Shown here: positions 36,529 to 44,849 of the stretch, piece by piece | How positions within the stretch are numbered: the stretch's first letter is position 1 | How the letters are laid out: each line of letters starts with the position of its first letter | NCBI GenBank assembly: GCA_002704915.1 | Contig: PAIP01000035.1 | Span: 1 to 63,170 of the forward strand | Source: Parvularcula sp. | GTDB lineage: Bacteria; Pseudomonadota; Alphaproteobacteria; Caulobacterales; Parvularculaceae | Reading direction: 5' to 3' | Length of the DNA stretch: 63,170 nucleotides | Made by a program: the position numbers and the translations under genes | The notes under the pieces: generated by a model | The model's input: the letters and a program-made list of their open reading frames with translations, nothing else | What the model was told of the DNA's origin: nothing | Database searches by the model: none

Positions 36529-36580
36529 CGAGAATGGCGGCGGGCCGGGCGTCCGACTGGTAAAACCCGCCAGGAATTAG
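36529..36580 (+). pseudogene. Duplicated 3' end of the Xre gene
   Basis: CGAGAATGGCGGCGG with the following 35 bases repeats the Xre gene 3' region (from 36321) at an offset of 208 bp. Both copies encode ENGGGPGVRL-x-KP before a stop. The second copy has no HTH part. It is a remnant from duplication or from insertion of the palindrome-rich segment. Confidence 0.65.
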
Positions 36581-36725
36581 GGGGGAGCGTAGTTGGAGCC
36601 TTTAATAGCGAATTTTCTTATTAAAGGTTCGCGCGCCTACTTTAAATAAGGCTCTCCGGACGGCTTGCTGAATGACTGTTTCTCATTCAAGACTATACCA
36701 CAAATTATCTTTTGTGGTATATTGA

Positions 36726-37748
36726 ATGGCTATGACACCGATCCCACTGACTTTGCAGACGCTCTATCAGGACCTTCTTCAGGCCCATCTCGACCGCGCG
36801 CCTGAAGAAATGACCGGCTCCCCGCATCTCAGGAAAAGCGGCGGAAAGTCATTCTGGTATGTGACGGTTCGGGCGCCTGGCGGGGCGCACCGCCAACATT
36901 TCATCGGTCCTGACAACAAGGACACGCGAGCGCGCATCGAGCATTGGAATGCGGCGCGAAATGACGCGCGCGCATTCCGAGCGAATGCGTCCGAAAAGGC
37001 AGCGGCCTTGAGAGCTGCGCGTCTTCCCGCGCTCGACATGACCACCGGCAAGGTTTTGCGCGCTTTTGCGCAAGCCGGCGCATTCCGGCTCGGGGGCGTC
37101 CTTGTCGGCACGCATGCATTCCGGCTCTATGACCTGGAGCTTGGTGCGCGGATTTCATCGGGCGCAACTGCGATTACCGCCGATATCGACCTGGCGTCGT
37201 TTGAAAAACTGTCCCTGGCCGTCGATGACCACGCCGAGCCGCAGCTTCCTGAAGTCCTGCATTCTCTCGGCATGAGCCCTATCGGTTCGCTTGATGCAAA
37301 GAAACCGACACGGTGGCGCATGGCTGACAGCGACTTCGTTGTCGATTTTCTGGCGCCATCGTTCGACGAACGGGAAGGACCGCAGAAGCTCGAAGCGCTG
37401 GGCGTGTGGGCGCAAGGTCTGCATTTTCTGAATTTCCTAATCCGCGATCCAATATCGGCGGTGGCGCTCTATCGAGAAGGCGTGCTTGTGCAGATTCCGC
37501 GCCCCGAACGCTATGCAATCCATAAGCTGATTGTCGCTGCGCGTCGCCGCGGCCCCGGGAAAGCCAAGACGGAAAAGGATATCGAGCAAGCGCGAGCCTT
37601 GATTACAGCACTCGCCGAAATGCGCGCGCATGAGCTTGCGGCAGTCTATGAGGAAGCTTCGCAGCAGGGCGACGCGTGGCGGAAAGCCATAGAAGAGTCG
37701 CTGAAGCGTGCGCCCGACATACGCGAACTTATCGAAAGCGCGATTTGA
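36726..37748 (+). CDS. GSU2403-type nucleotidyltransferase
   Basis: A 340-residue protein of the NTP_transf_8 (GSU2403) nucleotidyltransferase fold. The blocks seen are GGKSFWYVTVRAPGGAHRQHFIGP (about 38-61), LGGVLVGTHAFRLYDLELG (about 121-139), TADIDLASF with the metal-binding D-x-D (about 151) and a helical C terminus with HKLIVAARR. A second ATG two codons in is equally possible. With the upstream Xre gene it resembles nucleotidyltransferase toxin/regulator pairs, but a toxin role is not shown. It is the last island gene. Confidence 0.75.
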   Translation: MAMTPIPLTLQTLYQDLLQAHLDRAPEEMTGSPHLRKSGGKSFWYVTVRAPGGAHRQHFIGPDNKDTRARIEHWNAARNDARAFRANASEKAAALRAARLPALDMTTGKVLRAFAQAGAFRLGGVLVGTHAFRLYDLELGARISSGATAITADIDLASFEKLSLAVDDHAEPQLPEVLHSLGMSPIGSLDAKKPTRWRMADSDFVVDFLAPSFDEREGPQKLEALGVWAQGLHFLNFLIRDPISAVALYREGVLVQIPRPERYAIHKLIVAARRRGPGKAKTEKDIEQARALITALAEMRAHELAAVYEEASQQGDAWRKAIEESLKRAPDIRELIESAI

Positions 37749-37932
37749 ATGTGCGCCGAAAATTTTTTTCATCCTAACACTGACAAACACGCGCAAACGT
37801 GATACAGAATACGCCATGTTTGGGAACCAAATTACTCAAGCATAAAAATGTGTTGGAATGATGCTTGGTACACGGATGAACAATCTCTCGCAAGATTTTG
37901 AAAGAAAAATCAGACTCGGGACGGCTGATTCC

Positions 37933-37947
37933 TCTCCTGGGCACCAT
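37933..37947 (+). other. attR core of the genomic island
   Basis: Exact copy of the tRNA-Leu 3'-end core TCTCCTGGGCACCAT, with partial match for six bases upstream. No other tRNA parts are present, so this is an attachment remnant and not a tRNA gene. It sits 150 bp before the chromosomal histidine kinase gene. Confidence 0.85.
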
Positions 37948-38096
37948 TCTTTTCCGGTATATCTCTACTCATTTGTTTGGATGTCCACGCTGGGCCGCCT
38001 TGCCTGCGGACGGCTGCAATGCTGCAATTCGCCGGTTGGGGCTTACTTTCGACAGGTCCTGAACCCTGACCGGGAATTCTAGCGCTTGAGCCATTC

Positions 38097-39242
38097 ATGA
38101 CAGACTCTGACGAAGCCATGATCGATCAGGATCACCTGCGCGAGATGATCGAGGTCATCAGCGGCGAGCTGGAGCTGCGCCCCTTGCTGACCATGATCGT
38201 CCAGAAAGCCTGCGAGCTGCTGAATGCTGAGCGCGGCTCCATCGGCCTTGTGGATACAAATGAAAATGTCGTGCGAATCGAGGCGGTCTATCGCATGCCG
38301 TCGGAGGAACTCGGCTCCATATCGGGCCCTAATGAAGGCCTTGCCGGATGCGTCTATGCGCGCTGCGCGCCGGTTCTACTTGACTCATACGGTTCGCTCG
38401 ACCAGCCGATCCTGAAAGGCATGGATCGGGACAGCGTCATCGGCATGCCGATCATGTGGCGTGGCGACATTATCGGCACCTTCGGGATCGGCGCCGCGCC
38501 GCCCAAGCGTTTTGGCGATAATGACATTCGCATGCTTGGCATTTTCGCACGCCACGCCGCTATCGCGATCAACAATGCGCGTTCTTATGAGCGGGAAAAA
38601 CATTATGCGGCCCTTAAGGAGCGACAACGCCTCGCGCGCGATCTTCATGACAATGTCAGCCAACTGATTTTCTCTCTTTCCCTGGTCGCTGAATCCATCG
38701 GCGCCGGTTACGGGCGCAGCAAGGAGGAAGGTGATTCCCGCGTCGCGCGCCTGCTCGAAATCGCCAGCCTCGCCCAGCGTGAGATGAAAGCGCTTTTGTT
38801 CGAATTGCGAGGTCCCGCGGATGAGGGGGAATCGCTGGCCGCCTATGCGCGCGCTAACGGCCTCGCCAGGGCGCTTCACCGTCACTGCGCGCTCGCGGCG
38901 AATGACTACGCCGCCGTCGTCATCAACGTTGCGGACGAACGGCTTGGTCCGGACCAGACCGAGGCGCTTTTGCGTATCGCGCAAGAAGCCGTGGCCAACG
39001 CCATCCGCCATGGCAAGGCGGATAATATTCTGATTTCATTAGATTATCAGGATCATGAGGCGGTTTTCCGGGTTACCGATGACGGCCGCGGTTTGCCGCC
39101 GCAAGCCGGTGACGAGAGCGAAACAACCCGGATCGGCCTCGCCAGCATGCGGGCCCGGGCCGCCCGGCTGGGCGGCTCCTTTGAGCTTGTTCGCGGCGGC
39201 GCAAGGGGCCTTGGCGTTGAGGTTCGCTTTCCGCTCGCCTAG
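38097..39242 (+). CDS. GAF-domain NarL-type sensor histidine kinase
   Basis: A 381-residue soluble kinase. A GAF sensory domain spans about 10-165. The HisKA_3 phosphoacceptor is in RQRLARDLHDNVSQL (His about 185), and the ATPase domain shows EAVANAIRHGKADN and VTDDGRGLPPQ (about 300-340). No membrane segment, so it senses a cytoplasmic signal. It is followed 24 bp later by its response regulator. It lies between the island and the Fap-like locus; control of biofilm genes is possible but unproven. Confidence 0.92.
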   Translation: MTDSDEAMIDQDHLREMIEVISGELELRPLLTMIVQKACELLNAERGSIGLVDTNENVVRIEAVYRMPSEELGSISGPNEGLAGCVYARCAPVLLDSYGSLDQPILKGMDRDSVIGMPIMWRGDIIGTFGIGAAPPKRFGDNDIRMLGIFARHAAIAINNARSYEREKHYAALKERQRLARDLHDNVSQLIFSLSLVAESIGAGYGRSKEEGDSRVARLLEIASLAQREMKALLFELRGPADEGESLAAYARANGLARALHRHCALAANDYAAVVINVADERLGPDQTEALLRIAQEAVANAIRHGKADNILISLDYQDHEAVFRVTDDGRGLPPQAGDESETTRIGLASMRARAARLGGSFELVRGGARGLGVEVRFPLA

Positions 39243-39266
39243 AAGACGCGATGGGAGAAAGGGCTC

Positions 39267-39911
39267 ATGACCGACCGCGCCGCCATTCGCGTAGTGATTG
39301 TCGACGATCATCCGATCGTGCGGGAGGGGTTGCGCACCCTGCTGGGCGACGAACAAGGTCTCGAAATCGTTGGCGAAGCGGGCGATGCGGATGAGGGCGA
39401 GCGCCTCGCGACAACGTTGAAACCGGACATTATCCTGATGGATGTCGCCCTGCCCGGCCGGAGCGGGATCGAGGCGGCCGCGGCGATCCGCGAAAAAGGG
39501 CTGCCCTCGCGCGTCATTCTTTTGACGAGCACCCTTGGCGACGATCTCAGGCTCCAAGAGGCCATTGACGCTGAAGTCATGGGCTATCTGCTGAAAGACG
39601 TTTCCCGCGGCGAGCTTGTCTGGTCGATCGAAAGCGCCCATCGCGGCGCGCCGGTGTTTCACCCCGCCGTCCAGAAACAGCTTTTGCGCCGCGCGACCGG
39701 GGAGCGTCTCCCCCATGAAAAGCTGACGCCGCGCGAGCTCGATATTTTAAAATCGATCGCCAAGGGCAAAAGCAACAAGGTGATTGCTTACGATTTCAAT
39801 CTCACCGAAGGCACGGTGAAAGGCTATGTCAGCGTCGTGCTTTCCAAGCTTGGCGTGACGGACCGGACGCAAGCCGCGCTTTACGCCGTCAAACATCAGC
39901 TTGCTGAATAA
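39267..39911 (+). CDS. NarL/LuxR-family response regulator
   Basis: A 214-residue regulator. The receiver domain has VIVDDHPIVREGL and the phospho-Asp in DIILMDVALPG (about residue 58). The LuxR-type HTH is LTPRELDILKSIAKGKSNKVIA with EGTVKGYVSVVLSKLGV (about 150-195). It is the cognate partner of the upstream GAF kinase. Confidence 0.94.
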   Translation: MTDRAAIRVVIVDDHPIVREGLRTLLGDEQGLEIVGEAGDADEGERLATTLKPDIILMDVALPGRSGIEAAAAIREKGLPSRVILLTSTLGDDLRLQEAIDAEVMGYLLKDVSRGELVWSIESAHRGAPVFHPAVQKQLLRRATGERLPHEKLTPRELDILKSIAKGKSNKVIAYDFNLTEGTVKGYVSVVLSKLGVTDRTQAALYAVKHQLAE

Positions 39912-39963
39912 GCCTGCCGCTGCACGAGGATCGGATCCGGTTGTTCGTCTTCGGAAAGAAAAA

Positions 39964-39987
39964 CAGGCTTTCCCGAAAGAAAGCCTG
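39964..39987. terminator. Bidirectional terminator hairpin
   Basis: CAGGCTTTC-ccgaaa-GAAAGCCTG, a perfect 9-bp stem between the convergent response regulator and the Fap-like gene at 40017. An A-rich run precedes it on the plus strand, giving a U-rich tail to minus-strand transcripts. Confidence 0.75.
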
Positions 39988-40016
39988 CTTGCGCGATCTG
40001 TATCAAGGTCTGGATT

Positions 40017-41183
40017 TTAGTTCAGCCCGGGCAAGAGGAGACTCTGCGTTACAGTCTGAGACGTAATGTTGCTGACCCGCCGCATGCTCATAACGAAGTC
40101 ATAATTCTGAACGGTGACGTCCATGTTCACGCGCTGGGTGATCTGCATGTTGTTCAGCGAATTATTGATAATATTGGTGACGCCATTCGGCCCTCTGCGC
40201 TGAACGACTTCCGGTTCTTCCTTCAGTTCCTTCAAGGCCACAGCCATCTGGTATGAAGGCGACGCCGTCTGCTTGGTTTTTACGCCAGGCGAAGAATCGG
40301 TCGACGTGGCGGTCTTGGGCGTGGAAGGCGTTGTCGGCGTTTGGTTTTGCCCCTGTTGCGCGTTGTTGGAAGACGTCGATCCGACTGCGCCATTGGACGC
40401 GACGACCGTTGGCGACGAGGTCGGGGATGCTGTTGTGTTCTGCTGACCTGTCTGCGCGCCGTTCGTTGCGCCAGAGGACGCCAAACCCGACGCCCCGCCG
40501 CCTTGAGACGTATCCAAGACATCCGCCGGCTGCGAGGTATGGTCCGTTTTCGGGGCCGAAGAACCGCCGGTGTCGGATGCAAGTTGCGTGGTGTCGACGG
40601 TTTGCGCCGGAGGCGTAGGCGAACCGCCCGCATTAGGACTCGGCTGCGTTTTCGGCTGCACGTCCAATACAGACGGCGTCTGAGGCTGCGGCGTATCCGC
40701 CTGTACAGACGGCGATGATGTCGTCGCAGGAGGCGTTTGCACTGTCTGCTGCTGCGAAGCCGTTTGAGACGGCGCCGGGGAAGACGGCGTTTGCGCGGCC
40801 TGCTGTTGCGGCGGCGGAGCCGACGGCGTGTTCTGCTGTCCCTGAGGAGCGTTATTGACATTCTTCGGGGCATTGGCGCCGCCGGAAGAGCCGCCATTAC
40901 CGAAAACGCCCTTTCCACCGAAGGGATCGCCGCGGTCGCCAAAGACGCCGTTTGGAAGCGGATTGAAATCGGGCGGCAACACATTGACGCTGATATCGAA
41001 GGTCAGGCCGCCAATGCTGAAGCCGCCGCGCGCCTCTCCCAGCTCGCTCGACGTCATCGGCGCCTCTTCAAGCTCGAGCAGACCTCCCCCCGAGATTAGA
41101 TCATCCGGTTCGCTGGCGGTCGCCGCACTGATCGAGATCAGGCTGGCGGCGCTCATAATGCTCGCAGATTTCACGATTAACAT
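40017..41183 (-). CDS. Secreted Pro/Gln/Thr-rich Fap-like protein
   Basis: A 388-residue exported protein. The signal peptide is about 1-24. The conserved N-terminal part GGFSIGGLTFDISVNVLPP is followed by a low-complexity stretch of about 200 residues rich in Gln, Pro, Ser and Thr. The C-terminal segment NGVTNIINNSLNNMQITQRV is similar to the end of the protein at 41984-42412. Its start overlaps the C39 peptidase stop (TAATG), so it is last in the minus-strand Fap-like operon. It may correspond functionally to FapE or FapB; no direct homology call is possible by eye. Confidence 0.65.
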   Translation of the reverse strand: MLIVKSASIMSAASLISISAATASEPDDLISGGGLLELEEAPMTSSELGEARGGFSIGGLTFDISVNVLPPDFNPLPNGVFGDRGDPFGGKGVFGNGGSSGGANAPKNVNNAPQGQQNTPSAPPPQQQAAQTPSSPAPSQTASQQQTVQTPPATTSSPSVQADTPQPQTPSVLDVQPKTQPSPNAGGSPTPPAQTVDTTQLASDTGGSSAPKTDHTSQPADVLDTSQGGGASGLASSGATNGAQTGQQNTTASPTSSPTVVASNGAVGSTSSNNAQQGQNQTPTTPSTPKTATSTDSSPGVKTKQTASPSYQMAVALKELKEEPEVVQRRGPNGVTNIINNSLNNMQITQRVNMDVTVQNYDFVMSMRRVSNITSQTVTQSLLLPGLN

Positions 41184-41938
41184 TAGTTGACCTCCAAAAC
41201 GGTATTGATCGTGAAGCCGGAGGCGGATGGACGCGTCTGATTGAGGTAAAGGGATTGCAGAGACTCATCGTCCCGTGCGCGATCGAAAGGCGCGGAGGGC
41301 GCAAGCCGCCAGTCAGCCACCTTGTTGAAGTTCTCTTTACCGCGGGCCACATCAGAACGAATGAACAGGATCGTTCCATCCCACCGTTGCTCGAATACGC
41401 TACGAGGCAACGATAAAACTCCTGCGGACGGATCGCCGATCAGCACGACCTCGTCCGTAATGCCTTTTACAACAACGAAATGCTTGTATCCGCGCACCTC
41501 GATCAGTGCGATGCCAGGCACGCCGATCTCCTGAATCCGGTCAAGGCTCAAGACAAAGCCGTCCGCCTTGAGGCCGGCGCTTTCCAGATAGCGCTTCATT
41601 TCAAGCAGCGAAAAACCGAATTCGCGGATGCGATCCTTGTCTCCCACATCCCACATCGCTTTAAACGCGTCGGTTTCGGTCGTCTCTCGGTCGTAATGAT
41701 GTGTCAGCAACGTCGCCAGCGCAGCAGAGCCGCAACTGAAATCATATTGCTGTTTGACGACCGTCGAAAATTTACGCTCCGCCATGCTGGTGACGGGCAC
41801 GCGCGGCGAGGCGCCGCCGATAAAAAGCTGGATGTCGCCGGCCTGGGCGCCGAACGATCCGAACAGAGAGAGAGCCGCCGCAATAGCCGCGCCTGCGCCG
41901 ATGCGCCGTCCGCCGCTATGATTGCGTTTAGTACTCAT
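41183..41938 (-). CDS. FapD-like C39 peptidase
   Basis: A 251-residue exported cysteine protease. There is a signal peptide or anchor at about 15-34. The catalytic cysteine is in QQYDFSCGSAALATLLTHHY (about 69-88), His in KHFVVVKGITDEV (about 158) and Asp in IGDPSAGV (about 172). This version of the motif is that of FapD, the peptidase encoded in Pseudomonas functional-amyloid operons. It is third in a minus-strand operon of secreted repeat proteins, 45 bp after the preceding gene. It likely processes or quality-controls amyloid subunits in the periplasm. Confidence 0.85.
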   Translation of the reverse strand: MSTKRNHSGGRRIGAGAAIAAALSLFGSFGAQAGDIQLFIGGASPRVPVTSMAERKFSTVVKQQYDFSCGSAALATLLTHHYDRETTETDAFKAMWDVGDKDRIREFGFSLLEMKRYLESAGLKADGFVLSLDRIQEIGVPGIALIEVRGYKHFVVVKGITDEVVLIGDPSAGVLSLPRSVFEQRWDGTILFIRSDVARGKENFNKVADWRLAPSAPFDRARDDESLQSLYLNQTRPSASGFTINTVLEVN

Positions 41939-41983
41939 CTCTCCCCCAGACTTTTAACGCGACTTGACTATCGCCGCTTTACA

Positions 41984-42412
41984 CTATTGCGGCCCTGCGC
42001 CTTGCAGGAAAATGTTCAGATTGACGATGCTCTGCATGACAACCCCATTGCCGGAATTGTTGAGAACGGTCGTCACGCCGCTATTGTTCGAAATCGTGTT
42101 GTTTGAAACGTCACCGGTAATGGAGTTATTGCCATTGGAGCCGCTGACGGAGCCGTTGTTTTCGGCGACATTGACGCCAAGATTGGCGATGTCGATCGCC
42201 ATATCGGTCCCGCCGGATGCGTTCGCCATTTGCGAATCGTCAAGCGCCGCGACGCCGGCGATCGAAGTCAGCTCATCGAAAACGTCCGTATATTCTTCGA
42301 CGGCGACAGGTGCGAATTCCTGAAGTTGCGCATCGCGTTGCGCTTCACTGAGACTGGGGTCCGATGCGATCAGCACCGGCGTGATAATGAAACCCCACGC
42401 GCTCATACCCAT
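41984..42412 (-). CDS. Small Asn/Gly-rich Fap-like protein
   Basis: A 142-residue protein starting at an ATG with GGGGAAG upstream. The N-terminal 60 residues include a hydrophobic start and LDDSQMANASGG. The C-terminal half is Asn-, Gly- and Ser-rich, with SGVTTVLNNSGNGVVMQS resembling the repeat/closing motifs of Fap fibril proteins. The pattern NN[ST]G-x-GV recurs at the end of the long repeat protein upstream. Likely a minor subunit or nucleator of a surface amyloid, inferred from the linked FapD- and FapF-like genes. Confidence 0.62.
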   Translation of the reverse strand: MGMSAWGFIITPVLIASDPSLSEAQRDAQLQEFAPVAVEEYTDVFDELTSIAGVAALDDSQMANASGGTDMAIDIANLGVNVAENNGSVSGSNGNNSITGDVSNNTISNNSGVTTVLNNSGNGVVMQSIVNLNIFLQGAGPQ

Positions 42413-42464
42413 TTTGATCTTCCCCCTAACACAACTCTCCGGCGGCTTTTGCTCTGCAAGCCGT

Positions 42465-42482
42465 CTGCAATGCAACGACCGG
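42465..42482 (-). promoter_or_regulatory. Weak sigma-54 promoter candidate
   Basis: On the minus strand GG-N10-GC is met with ATTGCA at the -12 element. The -24 element (CGGTCG) matches only the essential GG. It lies about 53 bp upstream of the ATG at 42412. Confidence 0.3.
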
Positions 42483-42546
42483 AAACTTGATGTTCGTAAA
42501 CTAGCACTGTTTTCAAATTCAAATAGTTATCTTTTATTAAGGCTGA

Positions 42547-42576
42547 CGCTGCAGGGAAAAGAATTTCCCTGCAGCG
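42547..42576. terminator. 13-bp perfect hairpin between Fap-like genes
   Basis: CGCTGCAGGGAAA and TTTCCCTGCAGCG enclose the loop AGAA. It lies 19 bp after the stop of the repeat-protein gene on the minus strand. No strong U tract follows, so it may be a partial terminator, processing site or mRNA stabiliser that makes the first gene more abundant than those after it. Confidence 0.65.
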
Positions 42577-42594
42577 CGCCGCAGATTGCTCTGC

Positions 42595-44709
42595 TTAGTT
42601 GTTGACCGTGCCAACATTCACGCTTTGCGAGTTCTGGAAGACGCCCGCGCCGGTGTTGTTGTTGTTGATCACGAGACCACGGTTATCCGTCATCGACTGG
42701 CTGTCGATGTTGCCGGTAGTGATCATGGCGCCGTCGAAGTCAGGCGTGCCAAGGCTCACATTGGCCGACGAGGCCGAAAGCTCGGATGCGTTCAACTGAA
42801 CGTCACCGATCGTGAGCTCGAGCGTCGTGTTGAACGAGTCGTTGACCGAGTTGTCCGAGTTGTTGGAGTTGTCCGAGTTGTCAACCTGGACGGAGCCGCT
42901 GTCGTTGGCGACCGCAGAACCGTTGTCAGCCTGGTTGTTGTCGGAATTGTCCGAGTTGTCGTTGAACGATTCCGAAATATCGACATCAAGACCGTCATTG
43001 TCGGAGCCGTCGCCGTCAATGCCGTCATTGTCCTGAGAGTTGTCGGAATTGTCGGAGTTGTCCGAATTGTTGACGGCCACAGAACCGCTGTCATTGGCGA
43101 CTGCGGAACCGTTGTCGGCGTCGTTATTGTCGGAATTGTCCGAATTGTCGTTCGCAGAGATGGCGATCGAGCCGTCATTGGCTGACGAACCCTGGTCACC
43201 CGACGACGCATTGTCGCTCGCATCAAGATCAAGGTTGCCCGAGTCATTGATGGAGTTGTCGGAGTTGTCGGAGTTATCCGAATTGTCCGAATTGTCGGAG
43301 TTGTCGATCGACGAACCGTTATTGGCGGAACCGTTGTCGGCGGACGAGTTGTCATTGCCGGAGTCGGTCACGTCAAGGTCGAGAACGTCGCTGTCGTCGC
43401 CGGTGAAGGCTTCAACAGAGTTGTCCGAATTGTCGGAGTTATCCGAATTGTCGGAATTGTCCGAGTTGTCGGTGATGGCGATCGAACCGTCATTGGCTGC
43501 AGACGACTGATTGTCCGAGCCGACCGTGTCGCCGGCGTCCAGGTTGAACGAGTCGTTCACCGAGTTGTCGGAGTTATCCGAGTTGTCGGAATTGTCGTTG
43601 CCTGAGTCAGTGACGTCGAGGTCGAGCACATCGCTGTCTTCGCCCGTGAAGGCTTCGACATTGCCCGAGTCGTTGACCGAGTTGTCGGAATTGTCGGAGT
43701 TGTCCGAATTGTCGTTCGCGGTGACGGCGATGGAGCCGTCATTGGCGCCCGACGACTGGTTATCGGCGCCGACTGTGTCGCTGGCGTCGAAGTCCAGATT
43801 ACCCGAATCATTGATCGAGTTATCCGAGTTGTCGGAGTTGTCGGAGTTGTCGTTGCCGGAATCGGTCACGTCAACATCGAGAACGTCACTGTCGTCGCCG
43901 GTGAAAGCGTCGGTGTCAGTGGAGTTGTCGGAGTTATCCGAGTTGTCCGAGCTGTCATTGCCGTTGTTGTAGATGTCGGCGTCCAGCCCGTCATTGTCGG
44001 AACCGTCGCCCGAGAACGCGTCAAGATCGGCATTGCCGGAGTCATTGACGGAGTTGTCGGAATTGTCCGAGTTGTCGGAGTTGTCGTTGCCGGAATTGTC
44101 GACATCGAGAACGTCGCTGTCATCGCCAGTGAAAGCATCGACGGAGTTGTCGGAGTTATCCGAGTTGTCCGAGCTGTCGTTGCCATTGTCCTGGAAATCG
44201 ATGTCGTTGATGTCGCTGTCGGAGCCGGTGAAGGCGTCGACATCGGCATTGCCGGAATCGTTGACAGAGTTGTCCGAGTTGTCGTTGCCGTTGTCATAGA
44301 CGTCGGCGTCGATCACGTCGCTGTCGTCGCCGGTGAAGGCGTCGGTGTCGGTCGAGTTGTCGGAATTATCGGAGTTATCCGAGTTGTCCGAATTGTCCGA
44401 GCTGTCATTGCCGGAATTGTCGACATCGAGAGCGTCGTTGTCGGAACCGTCGCCCGAGAACGCGTCAACATCGGCATTGCCGGAATCGTTGACGGAGTTG
44501 TCGGAGTTGTCCGAGCTGTCGTTGTTGTTGCCGTTGTCGTTGCCGTTGTTGCTCAGAACATCGGCGTCGATGACGTCGTCGTCAGTCGACTGATTGCCAT
44601 CGCCGCCTTCCTGAGCGCCAGGACCGGCTTCGCTTGGCTGCGCCCACGCGGCGCCCGCAGAAGCGAGCAACGCAGAGGCCGCGATCGTCGTCAAAAGCTT
44701 GAGTTTCAC
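42595..44709 (-). CDS. Asp-Asn-Ser repeat protein, candidate amyloid subunit
   Basis: A 704-residue exported protein beginning at a GTG with GGGAG upstream. Residues 1-23 form a signal peptide ending AWA. Most of the mature protein is built from DNS tripeptides in runs (SDNSDNSDNS) broken by acidic modules such as DAFTGDDSDVLDVD and NDSGNAD. The last ~90 residues are non-repetitive (LELTIGDVQLNASELSAS) and end NNNNTGAGVFQNSQSVNVG. Extreme acidity suggests calcium or cation binding. With the FapD- and FapF-like genes it is the best candidate for the main fibril protein (FapC role), though its repeat differs from Pseudomonas FapC. Confidence 0.72.
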   Translation of the reverse strand: MKLKLLTTIAASALLASAGAAWAQPSEAGPGAQEGGDGNQSTDDDVIDADVLSNNGNDNGNNNDSSDNSDNSVNDSGNADVDAFSGDGSDNDALDVDNSGNDSSDNSDNSDNSDNSDNSTDTDAFTGDDSDVIDADVYDNGNDNSDNSVNDSGNADVDAFTGSDSDINDIDFQDNGNDSSDNSDNSDNSVDAFTGDDSDVLDVDNSGNDNSDNSDNSDNSVNDSGNADLDAFSGDGSDNDGLDADIYNNGNDSSDNSDNSDNSTDTDAFTGDDSDVLDVDVTDSGNDNSDNSDNSDNSINDSGNLDFDASDTVGADNQSSGANDGSIAVTANDNSDNSDNSDNSVNDSGNVEAFTGEDSDVLDLDVTDSGNDNSDNSDNSDNSVNDSFNLDAGDTVGSDNQSSAANDGSIAITDNSDNSDNSDNSDNSDNSVEAFTGDDSDVLDLDVTDSGNDNSSADNGSANNGSSIDNSDNSDNSDNSDNSDNSINDSGNLDLDASDNASSGDQGSSANDGSIAISANDNSDNSDNNDADNGSAVANDSGSVAVNNSDNSDNSDNSQDNDGIDGDGSDNDGLDVDISESFNDNSDNSDNNQADNGSAVANDSGSVQVDNSDNSNNSDNSVNDSFNTTLELTIGDVQLNASELSASSANVSLGTPDFDGAMITTGNIDSQSMTDNRGLVINNNNTGAGVFQNSQSVNVGTVNN
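42840..44560. repeat. 9-bp tandem repeat tract coding for DNS units
   Basis: On the plus strand the tract is built from nine-base units of the form TCNGANTTG (TCCGAGTTG, TCGGAATTG, TCGGAGTTA), in runs of two to eight, separated by 40-120 bp of other coding sequence. All changes keep the frame and mostly fall at third positions, so the protein repeat is under selection. Gain or loss of units would change length without frameshift. Confidence 0.85.
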
Positions 44710-44830
44710 TTGATCGTCTCCCACTAAGGTTTCACTACAAAGCGACCCCCGCAACCCTCCCCAATCTCTCCTTGGGAAAGCCGCAAAGATCGCCATGGGG
44801 AGCACTTGTCCCCCCCAACGCCCTCTTCAT

Positions 44831-44849
44831 TTGCAACTGATGTGCCAAA
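44831..44849 (-). promoter_or_regulatory. Sigma-54 promoter of the Fap-like operon
   Basis: The minus strand reads TGGCACATCAGTTGCAA: a complete TGGCAC -24 element and TTGCA -12 element with exact GG-N10-GC spacing. It is 122 bp upstream of the GTG start of the DNS repeat protein. A sigma-54 activator gene lies in the same locus. Confidence 0.82.

Noticed and set aside
37933-37947. Second tRNA-Leu gene
   Set aside because: Only the 3' end (T-arm edge, acceptor strand and CCA) is present; it is the attachment-site duplication.
42240-42300. Double-glycine bacteriocin leader (NASGG) processed by the adjacent C39 peptidase
   Set aside because: There is no ABC transporter domain on the peptidase, and the FapF-like porin and amyloid-type repeats fit a Fap system better; a processing role at this site is not excluded.
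42840-44560. Dense regular repeats that could suggest a CRISPR array
   Set aside because: The units are 9-bp coding repeats in one long frame with a signal peptide; there are no 25-40-bp repeats with unique spacers and no cas genes.
42792-44593. Open frames on both strands across the repeat tract (Ser/Glu/Leu-rich and Thr/Arg-rich)
   Set aside because: They are shadows of the DNS repeat gene; a 9-bp period keeps all frames open. Only the minus-strand frame has a signal peptide, ribosome binding site and promoter.
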